Below are positions 25,989-35,454 of a stretch of 64,000 bases of DNA, one piece after another. Position 1 is the first letter of the stretch; each line of letters opens with the position of its first letter. Made by a program: the position numbers and the translations under genes. Source of the stretch: Hyphomicrobiales bacterium (GTDB taxonomy: Bacteria; Pseudomonadota; Alphaproteobacteria; Rhizobiales; Rhizobiaceae); contig UCGV01000002.1 of NCBI GenBank assembly GCA_900471925.1, positions 186,001 to 250,000 of the forward strand, given 5' to 3'. The notes below the pieces were generated by a model. It was not told the origin of the DNA and searched no databases. It saw only the letters and a program-made list of their open reading frames with translations.

Positions 25989-26903
25989 CTACTGCCTTGC
26001 CGAAAAGGTCGCGCCCGCACTCGCGGCAACGACCAGGGCCGTTCCGGCCATCTGCAGCAGCGTCATCGGCTGGGACAGAATAACAAAGCCGGCAAGTGCG
26101 GCAATCGCAGGCTCGAGGCTCATGAGAATGCCGAAGGAGGCCGTCGGCATCCGCCGCAACGCGATCAGTTCCAGCGTGTAAGGCAGCAATGGCACGAGAA
26201 TGGCAATGCCTGCCATTTCAATGAGGCCATAAGCATCAAGCTTCGGCACGGCACCCGAAAAACCGAAGGGCGTTGCCACGATGGCCGCGACCATCAGCGA
26301 CATGGAAAGCCCTTCGAGCCCCTTGAAGCTCGCGCCGATCCTCTTGGTCATCATGATGTAGATCGCCCAGCCTACTCCGGAGCCGAGCGCAAAGAGCACG
26401 CCCCAGGCATCTCCGACCCAGCCTTCGCCGTCACGGGCGAGCGCCAGAACGCCCAATGCCGCCACGAGCGGCCAGACGAGGCGCCGGCTCAATCCGTAGC
26501 CGAAGGTCGCGACAGCCAGGGGACCCAGAAAATCGATCGCCACCGCAAGGCCGAGAGGGATGCGGCCGATCGCGGCAAAGAAGCTCATCGTCATCAATGC
26601 CGTCGTCGTGCCCAGAACCAGGGCGCTCGTCCATTGCACGCGGCTGTAAGTGAAGATGCGCGGGCGTACCACGAGCGCCAGGATGATGGCAGCAAAGGCA
26701 AGGCGCAGCCAGGTGGCACCGACAGGCCCATAGGTGGCAATGGCTGTCGAGGACAGCGCTGCGCCGATCTGGATGGAAGACATGGATAGGAGGCACATCA
26801 GCCCGCCGGCGGCCACCGAGCCAAATGTGTCACTCGTGCCCGCGGCCAGTGTGCCCGTTGCGGGGTTCGCTCTCTCTTCCAATTGATATCTCCGATTGCA
26901 CAC
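25989..26903 (-). CDS. EamA/RhtA-type DMT transporter
   Basis: A 304-residue membrane protein with ten predicted helices in two EamA repeats. Phrases such as IGRIPLGLAVAIDFLGPL and ALRRMPTASFGILMSLEPA are characteristic of the threonine/homoserine exporter RhtA branch, so amino-acid efflux is likely. The GTG start at 26903 is close behind AGGAG; a TTG start 18 bp further in, with GGAG at better distance, is equally possible. It is convergent with the globin gene, 5 bp between stops. Confidence 0.85.
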   Translation of the reverse strand: MCNRRYQLEERANPATGTLAAGTSDTFGSVAAGGLMCLLSMSSIQIGAALSSTAIATYGPVGATWLRLAFAAIILALVVRPRIFTYSRVQWTSALVLGTTTALMTMSFFAAIGRIPLGLAVAIDFLGPLAVATFGYGLSRRLVWPLVAALGVLALARDGEGWVGDAWGVLFALGSGVGWAIYIMMTKRIGASFKGLEGLSMSLMVAAIVATPFGFSGAVPKLDAYGLIEMAGIAILVPLLPYTLELIALRRMPTASFGILMSLEPAIAALAGFVILSQPMTLLQMAGTALVVAASAGATFSARQ

Positions 26904-26976
26904 TCCTCTTACGAAGGCTGCCTGCGGGCGACAAATTCAAACTTCTGATCGGCCCAGCAAAAGGCTTGATGCGATA

Positions 26977-27528
26977 TCAGAGGCGGCCGGCGAGGATCAC
27001 CTCTTCGGCGTCTTCGAAACTCATCTCGAAAACCCTCTTTCCGATCGCGAAGCTGAAGCCGTTGCGGGCGAAGGCGGAGAGCTCTTTTGCCTTTCTCTTC
27101 TCGTCGAGTTCGATGCGGCGGAAGGGGCCAAAGGCGCGCTTGCGAGCAAAGACCGTTGCAGCATAGAGATCGTCAGCCTCTTCGAGCGCGGCCTCCACCC
27201 TGTCGCTTGAGACGCCCTTGACGGCGAGCTTCTGGGCGATGGCGCGCTTCGACTTGCCGCTGCGTACGGCGGAGCGGGTGCTGATCTCGGCATAGGCGGT
27301 ATCGTCAATCGCCTTGTTGTCATAGGCGAATTTGACGGCAAAATCGGCAACGGCTTTCAGCTGCGCGGCGCTGATATCCTCGAACTTTTCCTTCGCCTTG
27401 CGGGTGATGGCGTCGAAGAGCTGCTTTTCGGTCATCATCCGTCGTTCGAGGCGATAGATGGTGGAATTGCGCGCCCAGCTTAGCATACGGGGCGTCGGGA
27501 CATCGGATGGAACAGGCTCTTCAATCAT
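26977..27528 (-). CDS. recX: RecX-family regulatory protein
   Basis: The 183-residue, mostly helical protein matches RecX, which binds RecA filaments and limits their activity. Helical repeats are visible in QLFDAITRKAKEKF, DDTAYAEISTRSAVRSGKSKRAIAQKLAVKGVSSDRV and EAEDLYAATVFARKR-like text near 135. recA is not nearby. ATG 27528 lies 10 bp past the deacetylase stop; a TTG at 27537 would also keep the frame. Cotranscription with the upstream deacetylase is likely. Confidence 0.82.
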   Translation of the reverse strand: MIEEPVPSDVPTPRMLSWARNSTIYRLERRMMTEKQLFDAITRKAKEKFEDISAAQLKAVADFAVKFAYDNKAIDDTAYAEISTRSAVRSGKSKRAIAQKLAVKGVSSDRVEAALEEADDLYAATVFARKRAFGPFRRIELDEKRKAKELSAFARNGFSFAIGKRVFEMSFEDAEEVILAGRL

Positions 27529-27537
27529 GGACAGCAA

Positions 27538-28563
27538 TCAGGCTTCCAGACCCTTGAGCACATTGGCGACGTTGAGGCCGATTTCCGGCACGCCGTAACC
27601 ACCTTCCATGCAGGTGACGACCGGCAGGCCGGCAGCCGAAATCATCTCGCCCATGCGGATGAAATCCTCCGATTTCAGCTTGAAGAAAGAGATCGGATCG
27701 CGCTCGAACGTGTCGACGCCGAGCGCCACGACGATGGCTTCGGCACCGAAAGCCTTGATGCGGTAGAGTGCATCCGCAAGGGCTGACGACCAGACATCGA
27801 ATGTCGTGCCATAGGCGAGCGGATAATTGCGATTGGCGCCTTCGCCCTGCCCTTCACCCTCTTCATCGGCATGGCCGAGGAAATAGGGGAAGGCGTGGAT
27901 GGGATCACCATGCAGCGAGGCGGTGAAGACATCGCCGCGGCGATAGAAGAGATCCTGCGTGCCATTGCCGTGGTGGAAGTCGACATCCAGCACGGCGACC
28001 TTCTTCGCGCCGTTGTCGAGCAGACGCTGGGCTGCCACACCGGAATTGTTGATGAAGCAATAGCCGCCGAAGAGATCAATGCCGGCATGATGGCCGGGCG
28101 GGCGGCAGAGCGCGAAGGCGAAGCGGTTACCGTCATTCAGCCAGTCCGCACCCGTCATTGCACAGCGCATGGAGGCAATGGCCGCCTCGTAGGAACCCTT
28201 GCTGATGGATGTATCGGCAGCATTGGCATAGTGGCCGATAGCGCCAACGATATTTTCGGGTACGCGCTGTCTGGTACGGCGGACGGGGAAGGAATTGGCG
28301 ATCGCCTCACCTTTGTAACCTGCCGCCACCCAGCGATCCCAGACGGTTGACAGGAATTCCAGATAGGCGGGATCATGCACCTTGCGCACCGTTTCCAGAT
28401 CATGCGCCTCCGGGGCGACGACATCGGTAAAGCCCGCCTCTTTGACCGCAGCCAGAATCCATTCCGCGCGGAACGGTGCTTCGAAAGGCGTCACCAACTG
28501 GCCGTCATGCAGCTCCGTCTTTGCATCGCGCAGCTTGTGGTCTTCGGAATAGATGACGCGCAT
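27538..28563 (-). CDS. Acetylpolyamine amidohydrolase (histone-deacetylase family)
   Basis: At 341 residues it has the length of bacterial acetylpolyamine amidohydrolases. The zinc and charge-relay residues of the arginase/deacetylase fold are seen in RPPGHHAG (near residue 155), DVDFHHGNGTQ (near 190) and LGVDTFERDP (near 280), and GGYG (residue 328) holds the transition-state region. It would remove acetyl groups from polyamines in the cytoplasm. It is first in a probable operon with recX. Confidence 0.9.
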   Translation of the reverse strand: MRVIYSEDHKLRDAKTELHDGQLVTPFEAPFRAEWILAAVKEAGFTDVVAPEAHDLETVRKVHDPAYLEFLSTVWDRWVAAGYKGEAIANSFPVRRTRQRVPENIVGAIGHYANAADTSISKGSYEAAIASMRCAMTGADWLNDGNRFAFALCRPPGHHAGIDLFGGYCFINNSGVAAQRLLDNGAKKVAVLDVDFHHGNGTQDLFYRRGDVFTASLHGDPIHAFPYFLGHADEEGEGQGEGANRNYPLAYGTTFDVWSSALADALYRIKAFGAEAIVVALGVDTFERDPISFFKLKSEDFIRMGEMISAAGLPVVTCMEGGYGVPEIGLNVANVLKGLEA

Positions 28564-28716
28564 CGGGGCCTCCGCAAATCAGCTTCTCGGCATCAAGCCT
28601 TACACAGGCCCATCAGAATAAAAAAGCGCTGATGGCGTCTTGATCGAATCTGCAGGCGACGCCACGTTCAACGCGCTTTGAGAATGCATCCCTTTTCCTT
28701 ACGAGATTAAGCCCCC

Positions 28717-29343
28717 ATGAAAATCCTGATGGTCGATGTCGATGGCGTGCTGGTTCACGGACGGCCGGCAGATGGTCTGCCGCTCTTTACCTATCTGGAG
28801 CGCGACCTCGGCCTGCCCGCACCGCTGCTGCAGCAGGAATTCTTCAAGCCCTACTGGGTCGGCATCGTCACCGGCCAGGAGCCGATCGAGCCCCGGCTGA
28901 CGGAGGTTCTCGGCCGGATCGCGCCACATCTCAGCGCCCAAACCTTGCTCGACTACTGGTTCGAAAACGATTCCCGTCTCGACCGCCAATTGCTCGACGA
29001 CCTTGCCGATCTCAGGGAAAAAGGTACGCGCCTTTACCTCGCCACCAACCAGGAGCATCAGCGGGCTGCCTATCTGCGTGACGTGCTGGGGCTCGGGACG
29101 CATTTCGACGGCATGTTCTACTCGGCCGCGCTTGGTGTCCGGAAGCCTTCCGCCGACTTCTATCGCCTCGTGACGGAGGCCGTCGGCATCGAACCTGCTG
29201 CTATCGGCTTCATCGACGATGCCGAGGAGAATATCACTGCGGCCGGCGAATTCGGCTGGAAGGCGCAGCACTGGACGCCGGCCTCAAGGCTCGCCGATGC
29301 CATCGACGCCTTTACGCACGAGGATCAGGCAACCCTTTTGTAA
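28717..29343 (+). CDS. HAD-superfamily hydrolase
   Basis: The 208-residue protein shows all four HAD motifs: DVDGVLVHG (nucleophile D7), ATNQE near residue 110, RKPSADFY with the lysine near 147, and IGFIDDAEENI with the metal-binding acids near 167. A small helical cap sits between motifs I and II (C1 type). The substrate is probably a small phosphate ester. Start ATG 28717 has no strong ribosome site. Its last 19 bp overlap the convergent GNAT gene. Confidence 0.88.
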   Translation: MKILMVDVDGVLVHGRPADGLPLFTYLERDLGLPAPLLQQEFFKPYWVGIVTGQEPIEPRLTEVLGRIAPHLSAQTLLDYWFENDSRLDRQLLDDLADLREKGTRLYLATNQEHQRAAYLRDVLGLGTHFDGMFYSAALGVRKPSADFYRLVTEAVGIEPAAIGFIDDAEENITAAGEFGWKAQHWTPASRLADAIDAFTHEDQATLL

Positions 29344-29843
29344 AAAAGGGTGGTGGCGCAAAGCCCGCCTTCCGGCCACAGCGCATAATCGGGGATGACG
29401 CCGACCCGCTCCCAGCCGAGGCGAGGATAGATGGCTTCAGCATCGCTGCCGGTCGCGGTGTCGAGGACGAGGATCGTCTTGCCGCGACGCGCTGCCTCCT
29501 GTTCGGCCGCCTCCATCAGCAGGCGGGCAAGGCCGCGACCGCGGGCGGAGCGGTGGACGAGCAGTTTTTTCAGGTCACCGCGATGTGGCTGGTTCGGCAT
29601 CTGGGCCGCGCCCACCTGCACTGTGCCGGCGATCCTGCCATCGATCTCTGCAGCAAAGAGCAGTGTTGCACCATCGGCCACGGCATCAGCCACGCCACGC
29701 CAATAGGGTTCGGCGTCGGCTACCGTATAGGGCTGCATGAAGCCGACGGATGCGCCGCCGTTGACGCAATCGGCAAGCACTTCGCAAAGATCGGGAATGA
29801 CCGCTTGCGCTTCGGCTGCGGAGAGAAGGCGGATCGTCGGCAT
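29325..29843 (-). CDS. GNAT-family N-acetyltransferase
   Basis: The 172-residue protein has the acetyl-CoA loop RSARGRGLARLLME near residue 110 and LVLDTATGSDAEAIYPRLGW further on, as in typical GNAT enzymes. It begins 18 bp downstream of the XRE-cupin regulator stop on the same strand, so the regulator may control it. Substrate unknown. Confidence 0.88.
   Translation of the reverse strand: MPTIRLLSAAEAQAVIPDLCEVLADCVNGGASVGFMQPYTVADAEPYWRGVADAVADGATLLFAAEIDGRIAGTVQVGAAQMPNQPHRGDLKKLLVHRSARGRGLARLLMEAAEQEAARRGKTILVLDTATGSDAEAIYPRLGWERVGVIPDYALWPEGGLCATTLFYKRVA
29332..29351. terminator. AT-rich hairpin across the HAD/GNAT convergent ends
   Basis: ACCCTTTT (29332-29339) and AAAAGGGT (29344-29351) form an 8-bp stem with a 4-nt loop over the overlapping stop codons. 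The T-rich 3' arm on each strand could help termination both ways, but the stem is weak. Confidence 0.4.
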
Positions 29844-29861
29844 GATGGTCCTTTATGGGTT

Positions 29862-30431
29862 TTAGCGAGTGCGGTGGTCCAGCACGACGCAATAGCGTGC
29901 CGGCGCATGACCAGGGTTATGAAAGACATGGCCGTCTCCGACCGGCATGAAGAGACAATCGCCGGGCTTGAGGCGATGAACCGTTTCGCCGACGGTCATT
30001 TCCAGCTCGCCATCGAAGAGCCAGACATGCTGGGTCATCCCCCGGCTGGCGGTATGGGGCGGAAAGCTGACGCGGGCGCCGGCGGGAAACTCCACATCGA
30101 CGATATCGACCTCGGACTCCGTACCCGGCGGTGAGACGGCGCGGCGCATATAGCCGGTTTCCGGATCGCGCCAGACCTGCTGGTCCTGACGGCGCGAGAT
30201 CGGTGATGCCGCCTGCCCTTCCTCAGCGAAGAATTCGGAGAGCGACAGACCCAGCGCCGCACAGACCCTTGCCAGAAGCGAAGCGGTTGGGCTCGCCTCT
30301 GCGCGTTCGATGCGAGAAATCATGGCGCGGCTAACGCCCGAGGCGGTCGCGAGATCGTCCAGCGTCAGTCCCTTGTCCATCCGCAAGGTGCGAATGCGGA
30401 TGCCGATCGTCTGTTCGAGTTCCTGTTCCAT
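29862..30431 (-). CDS. XRE-family regulator with cupin sensor domain
   Basis: Starting at ATG 30431 it has 189 residues: an N-terminal HTH (about 5-65, with LTLDDLATASGVSRAMISRIE) and a C-terminal cupin (about 100-185, with MTQHVWLFDGELEM and KPGDCLFMPVGDGH, holding metal-type His/Glu positions). Such proteins are small-molecule-responsive transcription factors. An upstream start at 30452 is possible but adds no domain. It is divergent from tenA, with the shared promoter region between 30432 and 30561. Confidence 0.9.
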   Translation of the reverse strand: MEQELEQTIGIRIRTLRMDKGLTLDDLATASGVSRAMISRIERAEASPTASLLARVCAALGLSLSEFFAEEGQAASPISRRQDQQVWRDPETGYMRRAVSPPGTESEVDIVDVEFPAGARVSFPPHTASRGMTQHVWLFDGELEMTVGETVHRLKPGDCLFMPVGDGHVFHNPGHAPARYCVVLDHRTR

Positions 30432-30561
30432 TATGTTGATCCAAAGTTCCACTATAAGAGAAATACAGGATCTGATGATGGAATCAAGTCCTCGCGAGCC
30501 GCCTTGCTTTCACCATCGCGCCATCGATATATGGCAGCGGCATTCAAGAGCGGAGAACACG

Positions 30562-31260
30562 ATGGACGGAACCACGCAAGGCACGGAAACGATGGAAAGC
30601 TTCACGGCATCCGCCTGGGAACGGATCAAGCCCATCATGGCCGAGATCGAGCGATTGCCGCTATTGGAACGCCTGTCGGACGGCACGCTGCCGCCGGAAG
30701 TTTTCCGTCATTATATCCTGCAGGATGCGATCTACCTGAAACACTATGCCCGTTGCCTTGCGATCGTCGCCGCGAAAGCGCCCGACAATGCGCAGGTGCT
30801 GCGGTTCCTCGGATCGGCGCAGAAGGCAATCACCGTCGAGCAGGGTCTGCATGCCGGGTTCCTCACGCAGTTCGGCATTTCCAGCGCTGATGTGACAGCC
30901 GCCGAACCCTCGCCTTCCTGTTTTGCCTATACGAATTTCCTGCTGGCGACGGCCTATCACAGCTCCTATGCGGTGGCGCTTTCGGCCATACTGCCCTGTT
31001 TCTGGATCTACTGGCATGTCGGCGAAAGCATCAAGAACAGGCCGGCAATCGAGGGCAATATCTTCCAGGCCTGGATCAACACCTATGGCGATCCGCAATT
31101 TGCCGCCGGTGCACGCGAAGTGATCGCGCTGACGGATATTGCCGCCCGCGCCGCCTCGCCGGCAGAGCGCCAGCAGATGACGGACGCCTTCGTGCGCGCC
31201 TCCCAATATGAATGGATGTTCTGGGATTCGGCCTGGCGGCTGGAGACGTGGCCGGTCTGA
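30562..31260 (+). CDS. tenA: TenA-family thiaminase II/aminopyrimidine aminohydrolase
   Basis: The 232-residue all-helical protein shows FRHYILQDAIYLKHYARCLA near residue 50 and LPCFWIYWHVG near 145. The second places the catalytic cysteine as in TenA_C enzymes that salvage the pyrimidine part of thiamine, and the C-terminal YEWMFWDSAW closes the active site. No thi genes are next to it. ATG 30562 follows CGGAGAACAC; a start at 30592 is also possible. Confidence 0.9.
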   Translation: MDGTTQGTETMESFTASAWERIKPIMAEIERLPLLERLSDGTLPPEVFRHYILQDAIYLKHYARCLAIVAAKAPDNAQVLRFLGSAQKAITVEQGLHAGFLTQFGISSADVTAAEPSPSCFAYTNFLLATAYHSSYAVALSAILPCFWIYWHVGESIKNRPAIEGNIFQAWINTYGDPQFAAGAREVIALTDIAARAASPAERQQMTDAFVRASQYEWMFWDSAWRLETWPV

Positions 31261-31334
31261 GCCGCGCCACAGGCTGAAAAATAGGGTAAACCCCGGTATA
31301 ATTACCGCTTTGCGGGCGATCGGCGCGCTGCTAT

Positions 31335-33167
31335 ATGGCGCGCATGAGCACCAATTCGACGACTCCGCTATCCCATATCCGCAACTTCTCGATCGTGGCC
31401 CATATCGACCACGGCAAATCGACGCTTGCTGACCGCCTGATCCAGACGACCGGCGGTCTTGCCGAGCGCGAAATGTCCGAGCAGGTGCTCGACAATATGG
31501 ATATCGAGCGCGAGCGTGGCATCACCATCAAAGCACAGACCGTTCGCCTGCATTACAAGGCGAATAACGGCGAGACCTATGTGCTGAACCTCATCGACAC
31601 GCCCGGACACGTCGACTTCGCCTATGAAGTGTCGCGTTCGCTTTCGGCCTGCGAAGGTTCGCTGCTCGTCGTCGATGCGTCGCAGGGCGTCGAAGCCCAG
31701 ACGCTCGCCAACGTCTATCAGGCGATCGACAACAATCACGAGCTCGTCACCGTTCTCAACAAGATCGACCTGCCGGCGGCCGAACCCGACCGCATCAAGG
31801 AACAGATCGAGGAAGTGATCGGAATCGATGCGTCGGAAGCCGTGCTGATTTCGGCAAAGACCGGTCTCGGCATTCCCGACGTTCTCGAAGCAATCGTCCA
31901 CAAGCTGCCGGCGCCGAAGAGCGCGGGCGGCGAAAAGGCGCCGCTGAAGGCGCTGCTCGTCGATAGCTGGTACGACACCTATCTCGGTGTCATGGTTCTG
32001 GTACGCGTCATCGACGGCGTGCTCTCCAAGGGCCAGACTGTCCGCATGATGGGCACGGATGCCAAGTACCAGGTGGAACGTGTCGGCGTGCTGACGCCGA
32101 AGATGGTCAATGTGGACAGCCTCGGCCCAGGCGAGATCGGCTTCATCACCGCCTCGATCAAGGAAGTGGCAGATACGCGCGTCGGCGACACGATCACCGA
32201 AGACAAACGCCCGACCGCCGAAGCCCTGCCGGGCTTCAAACCGGCGCAGCCGGTCGTCTTCTGCGGCCTGTTCCCGGTCGATGCCGCCGACTTCGAAGAC
32301 CTGCGTGCGGCGATGGGCAAGCTTCGCCTCAACGACGCATCCTTCTCCTTCGAAATGGAATCGTCAGCCGCTCTCGGCTTCGGCTTCCGCTGCGGCTTCC
32401 TCGGCTTGCTGCATCTGGAAATCATTCAGGAACGTCTCGAGCGCGAGTTCGACCTCGACCTGATCGCGACAGCGCCCTCCGTCGTCTATCAGCTGACGAT
32501 GACTGACGCCAGCGAGCGAGAACTGCACAATCCGGCCGACATGCCCGATGTCGTCAAGATCGCCGAAATCCGCGAGCCGTGGATCAAGGCGACGATCATG
32601 ACGCCGGACGATTATCTCGGCGGCATCCTGAAACTCTGCCAGGATCGTCGTGGTATCCAGACCGAGCTGACCTATGTCGGCTCCCGCGCGATGGTGACCT
32701 ATGAACTGCCGCTCAACGAAGTCGTTTTCGACTTCTACGACCGCCTGAAGTCAATTTCGAAGGGCTATGCATCCTTCGACTATCACATGGAAGGCTACCG
32801 CGAAGGCAACCTCGTGAAGATGTCGATCCTCGTTAACGGCGAGCCGGTCGATGCGCTTTCCATGCTTGTTCACCGCGCTGCCGCCGAAAAGCGCGGCCGC
32901 GACATGTGCGAGCGGCTGAAGGAGCTGATCCCGAAGCACATGTTCAAGATCCCGATCCAGGCCGCCATCGGCAGCAACGTCATTGCTCGCGAAACCATCT
33001 CGGCCCTGCGCAAGGACGTGACGGCCAAGTGCTACGGCGGCGACGCCACCCGCAAGCGCAAACTTCTGGAAAAGCAGAAGGAAGGCAAGAAGCGCATGCG
33101 CCAGTTCGGCAAGGTGGAGATTCCGCAGGAAGCGTTTATCGCCGCGCTCAAGATGGGCGACGAGTAA
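31335..33167 (+). CDS. lepA: Elongation factor 4 (LepA)
   Basis: The 610-residue translational GTPase has G1 [10 protein letters not shown]2 around RGITIKAQ, G3 DTPGHVDF and G4 NKIDLP, then domain II, the EF-G-like domains III and V, and the LepA-specific C-terminal domain (from about residue 490, with [17 protein letters not shown]). It back-translocates or remodels stalled ribosomes. ATG 31335 matches the rhizobial N-terminus; ATG 31344 is an alternative. A signal-peptidase gene, often next to lepA in other groups, is not present here. Confidence 0.98.
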   Translation: MARMSTNSTTPLSHIRNFSIVAHIDHGKSTLADRLIQTTGGLAEREMSEQVLDNMDIERERGITIKAQTVRLHYKANNGETYVLNLIDTPGHVDFAYEVSRSLSACEGSLLVVDASQGVEAQTLANVYQAIDNNHELVTVLNKIDLPAAEPDRIKEQIEEVIGIDASEAVLISAKTGLGIPDVLEAIVHKLPAPKSAGGEKAPLKALLVDSWYDTYLGVMVLVRVIDGVLSKGQTVRMMGTDAKYQVERVGVLTPKMVNVDSLGPGEIGFITASIKEVADTRVGDTITEDKRPTAEALPGFKPAQPVVFCGLFPVDAADFEDLRAAMGKLRLNDASFSFEMESSAALGFGFRCGFLGLLHLEIIQERLEREFDLDLIATAPSVVYQLTMTDASERELHNPADMPDVVKIAEIREPWIKATIMTPDDYLGGILKLCQDRRGIQTELTYVGSRAMVTYELPLNEVVFDFYDRLKSISKGYASFDYHMEGYREGNLVKMSILVNGEPVDALSMLVHRAAAEKRGRDMCERLKELIPKHMFKIPIQAAIGSNVIARETISALRKDVTAKCYGGDATRKRKLLEKQKEGKKRMRQFGKVEIPQEAFIAALKMGDE

Positions 33168-33195
33168 GCTTGGTCTTGCTCTCTAGATCGATGTA

Positions 33196-33222
33196 AAAAG
33201 GCTGGCCCATGGCCAGCCTTTT
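33196..33222. terminator. Bidirectional terminator between lepA and the GH25 gene
   Basis: A perfect 12-bp stem (33196-33207 with 33211-33222) around CAT begins with AAAA and ends with TTTT, so it can end transcripts from both strands. It lies between the two convergent stops. Confidence 0.92.
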
Positions 33223-33227
33223 GCATT

Positions 33228-34277
33228 TTAAAGCCCCGCCACCCAGCGGTGCCACTCGTCTTCGCTGCCACGGAAGACATTGAGGTCGATGCGGCCTTCG
33301 ACGCCGTGCGACAGACCGGAACCGGAATATTGCCAGAACAGCCACTTGCGGTTCGGATAGACCTTCGACGGATGCTGGGCGACCGCACGCAGCCAGAAAT
33401 GATAGTTCTGGAAAGCGCCTTCGAGGTTGTCCTCGTAAAAGTCAGGGGCCGTGTAGATGATCGGGCGCTTGCCGTAGTGACGCTCGATCTTCTCCATGAA
33501 GACCTGCATCTTTTCCAAGACGCGAGCGCGTGAAAGCTTCACCTTGCAGCTCGATTCGCCGTTCCACTCCACGTCGATGACGGGCGGCAGCGCATCGGGA
33601 TCGCGCGGGACGTTGCGGATGAACCAGTCGGCCTGCTCGCCAGCCGTACGGCACCAATAGAAGAAGTGATAGGCACCACGCTTGATGCCGGCTTCCTTGG
33701 CGCCGCGCCAGTTTGTCTTGAACATCGGGTCCAGATGATCGCCGCCATCGGTCGCCTTGATGAAGGCGAAGTTTGCGCCACGGGTGCGCAGCGTCTCCCA
33801 GTCGATATCGCCCTGCCAGCGCGAGACGTCGACGCCGTGGACAGCGAGCTTGCGGGGAGAAATCTTGCCGAAATTGATCGGCTTGGCATCGCGGAAACCG
33901 TAGCCGTAGACACGCGACCGACCGCGCGTCGGCGGATCGATGGCGGGTGCGGCCGCCATGGCGAATTCGACCGGGCGTTCGCTCGGAACCGGCATCCCGG
34001 GCTGCGAGGTCACTGAAGGCGTCATCGCGGAAAAGGCGCGGGGTTCCGGAACAGGCGCTTCCCAGGCAAGGCCCGCCTGCGGGATCGTATCATCAACGTC
34101 GGCAGCAGGAACTGTGGCCTGCGGCACGGATGCCGGCGGCGGGGTGACCGACGCCGTGATTTCCTTCGAAGGCTTTGGCGTGACGTCGGCGGCAAGGCTT
34201 TCCGGACCGGAAGCCGACGAGCAGCCTGCCAGAGCAAGGCAGGCAACGAGGATCGCTGGAACAGCCGTGAAACGCAT
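33228..34277 (-). CDS. GH25 lysozyme-like lipoprotein
   Basis: The 349-residue protein starts with a lipoprotein signal: hydrophobic segment and lipobox LALAGC, cysteine at residue 19. A Pro/Ala-rich linker (about 25-125) leads to a glycoside hydrolase 25 domain (about 140-349) with GVDVSRWQGDIDW, AFIKATDGG and PVIDVEWN, which hold the catalytic acids. It should cut peptidoglycan from the periplasmic side while anchored in a membrane. ATG 34277 is chosen because it starts the signal peptide; the ribosome site is weak. Confidence 0.92.
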   Translation of the reverse strand: MRFTAVPAILVACLALAGCSSASGPESLAADVTPKPSKEITASVTPPPASVPQATVPAADVDDTIPQAGLAWEAPVPEPRAFSAMTPSVTSQPGMPVPSERPVEFAMAAAPAIDPPTRGRSRVYGYGFRDAKPINFGKISPRKLAVHGVDVSRWQGDIDWETLRTRGANFAFIKATDGGDHLDPMFKTNWRGAKEAGIKRGAYHFFYWCRTAGEQADWFIRNVPRDPDALPPVIDVEWNGESSCKVKLSRARVLEKMQVFMEKIERHYGKRPIIYTAPDFYEDNLEGAFQNYHFWLRAVAQHPSKVYPNRKWLFWQYSGSGLSHGVEGRIDLNVFRGSEDEWHRWVAGL

Positions 34278-34465
34278 GAGCACCCGTACGCAAAACAAGA
34301 ATCAGGGCGGCGCCTCACTCGACCCGTGAGAACACCAATTCGGAATAGCTAACGGAAAATTATCAAAAAAGACTGAATCCGAACTTTCGGCCTGATGATT
34401 CGGTTGCGCACGCATTGCGGCGCCTTCCGCGAGCCTCTAAATCCGGCAGATAAAAGGAGCCCGCC

Positions 34466-34759
34466 ATGACCGAGAAAGCCCGCGTGACCATCCTCTACTG
34501 CACTCAATGCAACTGGCTGCTACGCGCCGGCTGGATGGCGCAGGAACTGCTGCAGACCTTCACCGACAGCCTCGGCGAAGTGGCGCTCATTCCCGGCACC
34601 GGCGGCAATTTCGAGATCCGCGTCAATGGCGACCTGATCTGGGAGCGCAAGCGCGACGGTGGCTTTCCGGGGCCGAAGGAACTCAAGCAGCGGGTGCGCG
34701 ACATTATCGAGCCCGACCGCGATCTCGGCCATACCGATCGCGCTTCGCTGGAAAGCTGA
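34466..34759 (+). CDS. SelT/SelW/SelH-family (Rdx) redox protein
   Basis: The 97-residue thioredoxin-like protein has the CxxC redox pair in YCTQCNW (C12 and C15) and the C-terminal phrase GGFPGPKELKQRVRD typical of the cysteine form of selenoprotein W homologues. Function is unknown beyond likely thiol redox. AAAAGGAG lies 8 nt ahead of ATG 34466. Confidence 0.9.
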   Translation: MTEKARVTILYCTQCNWLLRAGWMAQELLQTFTDSLGEVALIPGTGGNFEIRVNGDLIWERKRDGGFPGPKELKQRVRDIIEPDRDLGHTDRASLES

Positions 34760-34762
34760 CGC

Positions 34763-35170
34763 TCAGCGGTAGGGCGAGCGGCAGGTCTTGTAGATGCCCT
34801 CATAGGTGAGGAACCGATCCGTGCGCGGATTGTAGGACCGGTATTCGTTCGTGCACCATGCCTGATGACGAGACTGGTTGTCCGCCGAAGGCTGCACGCG
34901 CGGCGCCGGCGGCGGATCATATGTCAGCCGCGGCGGCAGTTGCCCGGGCGGCTGATAATATTTTGGACCAGCAGCATTCGGCGGGCGATAATTCGGCTGG
35001 ACGTAGGCCGGGCGATGCCATTGCTGCGGACCAAACCCGAAGCAGCCACGATAATCGCAGATCGTCGACTGCGTATTGACGGGCCCAAGCGACGGCGAAG
35101 CGGCGCTGGCACCGGCCAGCGGCACAGCAGCAAGCAGACCGCCAAGAAGAGCGGAGCGAAGATCGAACAT
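34763..35170 (-). CDS. Secreted BA14K-like small protein
   Basis: The 135-residue protein begins with a signal peptide (residues 1-22, LLGGLLAAVPLAGASA). Its middle is rich in Pro, Gln and Tyr. It ends with WCTNEYRSYNPRTDRFLTY...CRSPYR, a match to the BA14K family C-terminus, which is common in Brucella and rhizobia and has been linked to lectin-like or cell-envelope roles. ATG 35170 with AAAGGAA upstream is preferred. Convergent with the SelW-like gene, 3 bp between stops. Confidence 0.78.
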   Translation of the reverse strand: MFDLRSALLGGLLAAVPLAGASAASPSLGPVNTQSTICDYRGCFGFGPQQWHRPAYVQPNYRPPNAAGPKYYQPPGQLPPRLTYDPPPAPRVQPSADNQSRHQAWCTNEYRSYNPRTDRFLTYEGIYKTCRSPYR

Positions 35171-35298
35171 GGCACGTTCCTTTCCGATCTTTCTTATATA
35201 GGGTGGAGAAACCGGCCATACCATGCACCGATGCACGTGGTGCGGAAGCATGTTCATAAAGTTTTTCACAGACTGTCAGGAAAACTTCAAAAACCCTG

Positions 35299-35327
35299 TT
35301 GACAGTAACGAGCCACCCCCGTACATC
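35299..35327 (+). promoter_or_regulatory. Promoter of tRNA-Leu
   Basis: A perfect TTGACA (35299-35304) is followed after 17 bp by TACATC (35322-35327), and the tRNA starts 10 bp later. This spacing leaves almost no 5' leader to trim. Confidence 0.65.
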
Positions 35328-35337
35328 GCTCTCCGTC

Positions 35338-35424
35338 GCCCAGATGGCGGAATTGGTAGACGCGCCAGCTTCAGGTGCTGGTACCCGAAAGGGTGTGGAG
35401 GTTCGAGTCCTCTTCTGGGCACCA
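35338..35424 (+). tRNA. tRNA-Leu (anticodon CAG)
   Basis: The 87-nt sequence folds as a class II tRNA. The 7-bp acceptor stem pairs GCCCAGA with TCTGGGC, discriminator A, and an encoded CCA. The anticodon stem CCAGC/GCTGG encloses TTCAGGT with CAG at the centre. The variable arm is long (TACCCGAAAGGGTGT region) and the T-arm has GGTTCGAGTCC. It reads CUG. Confidence 0.97.
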
Positions 35425-35454
35425 TTCCATTCTTGATCGCTATAAGATCAAAGA

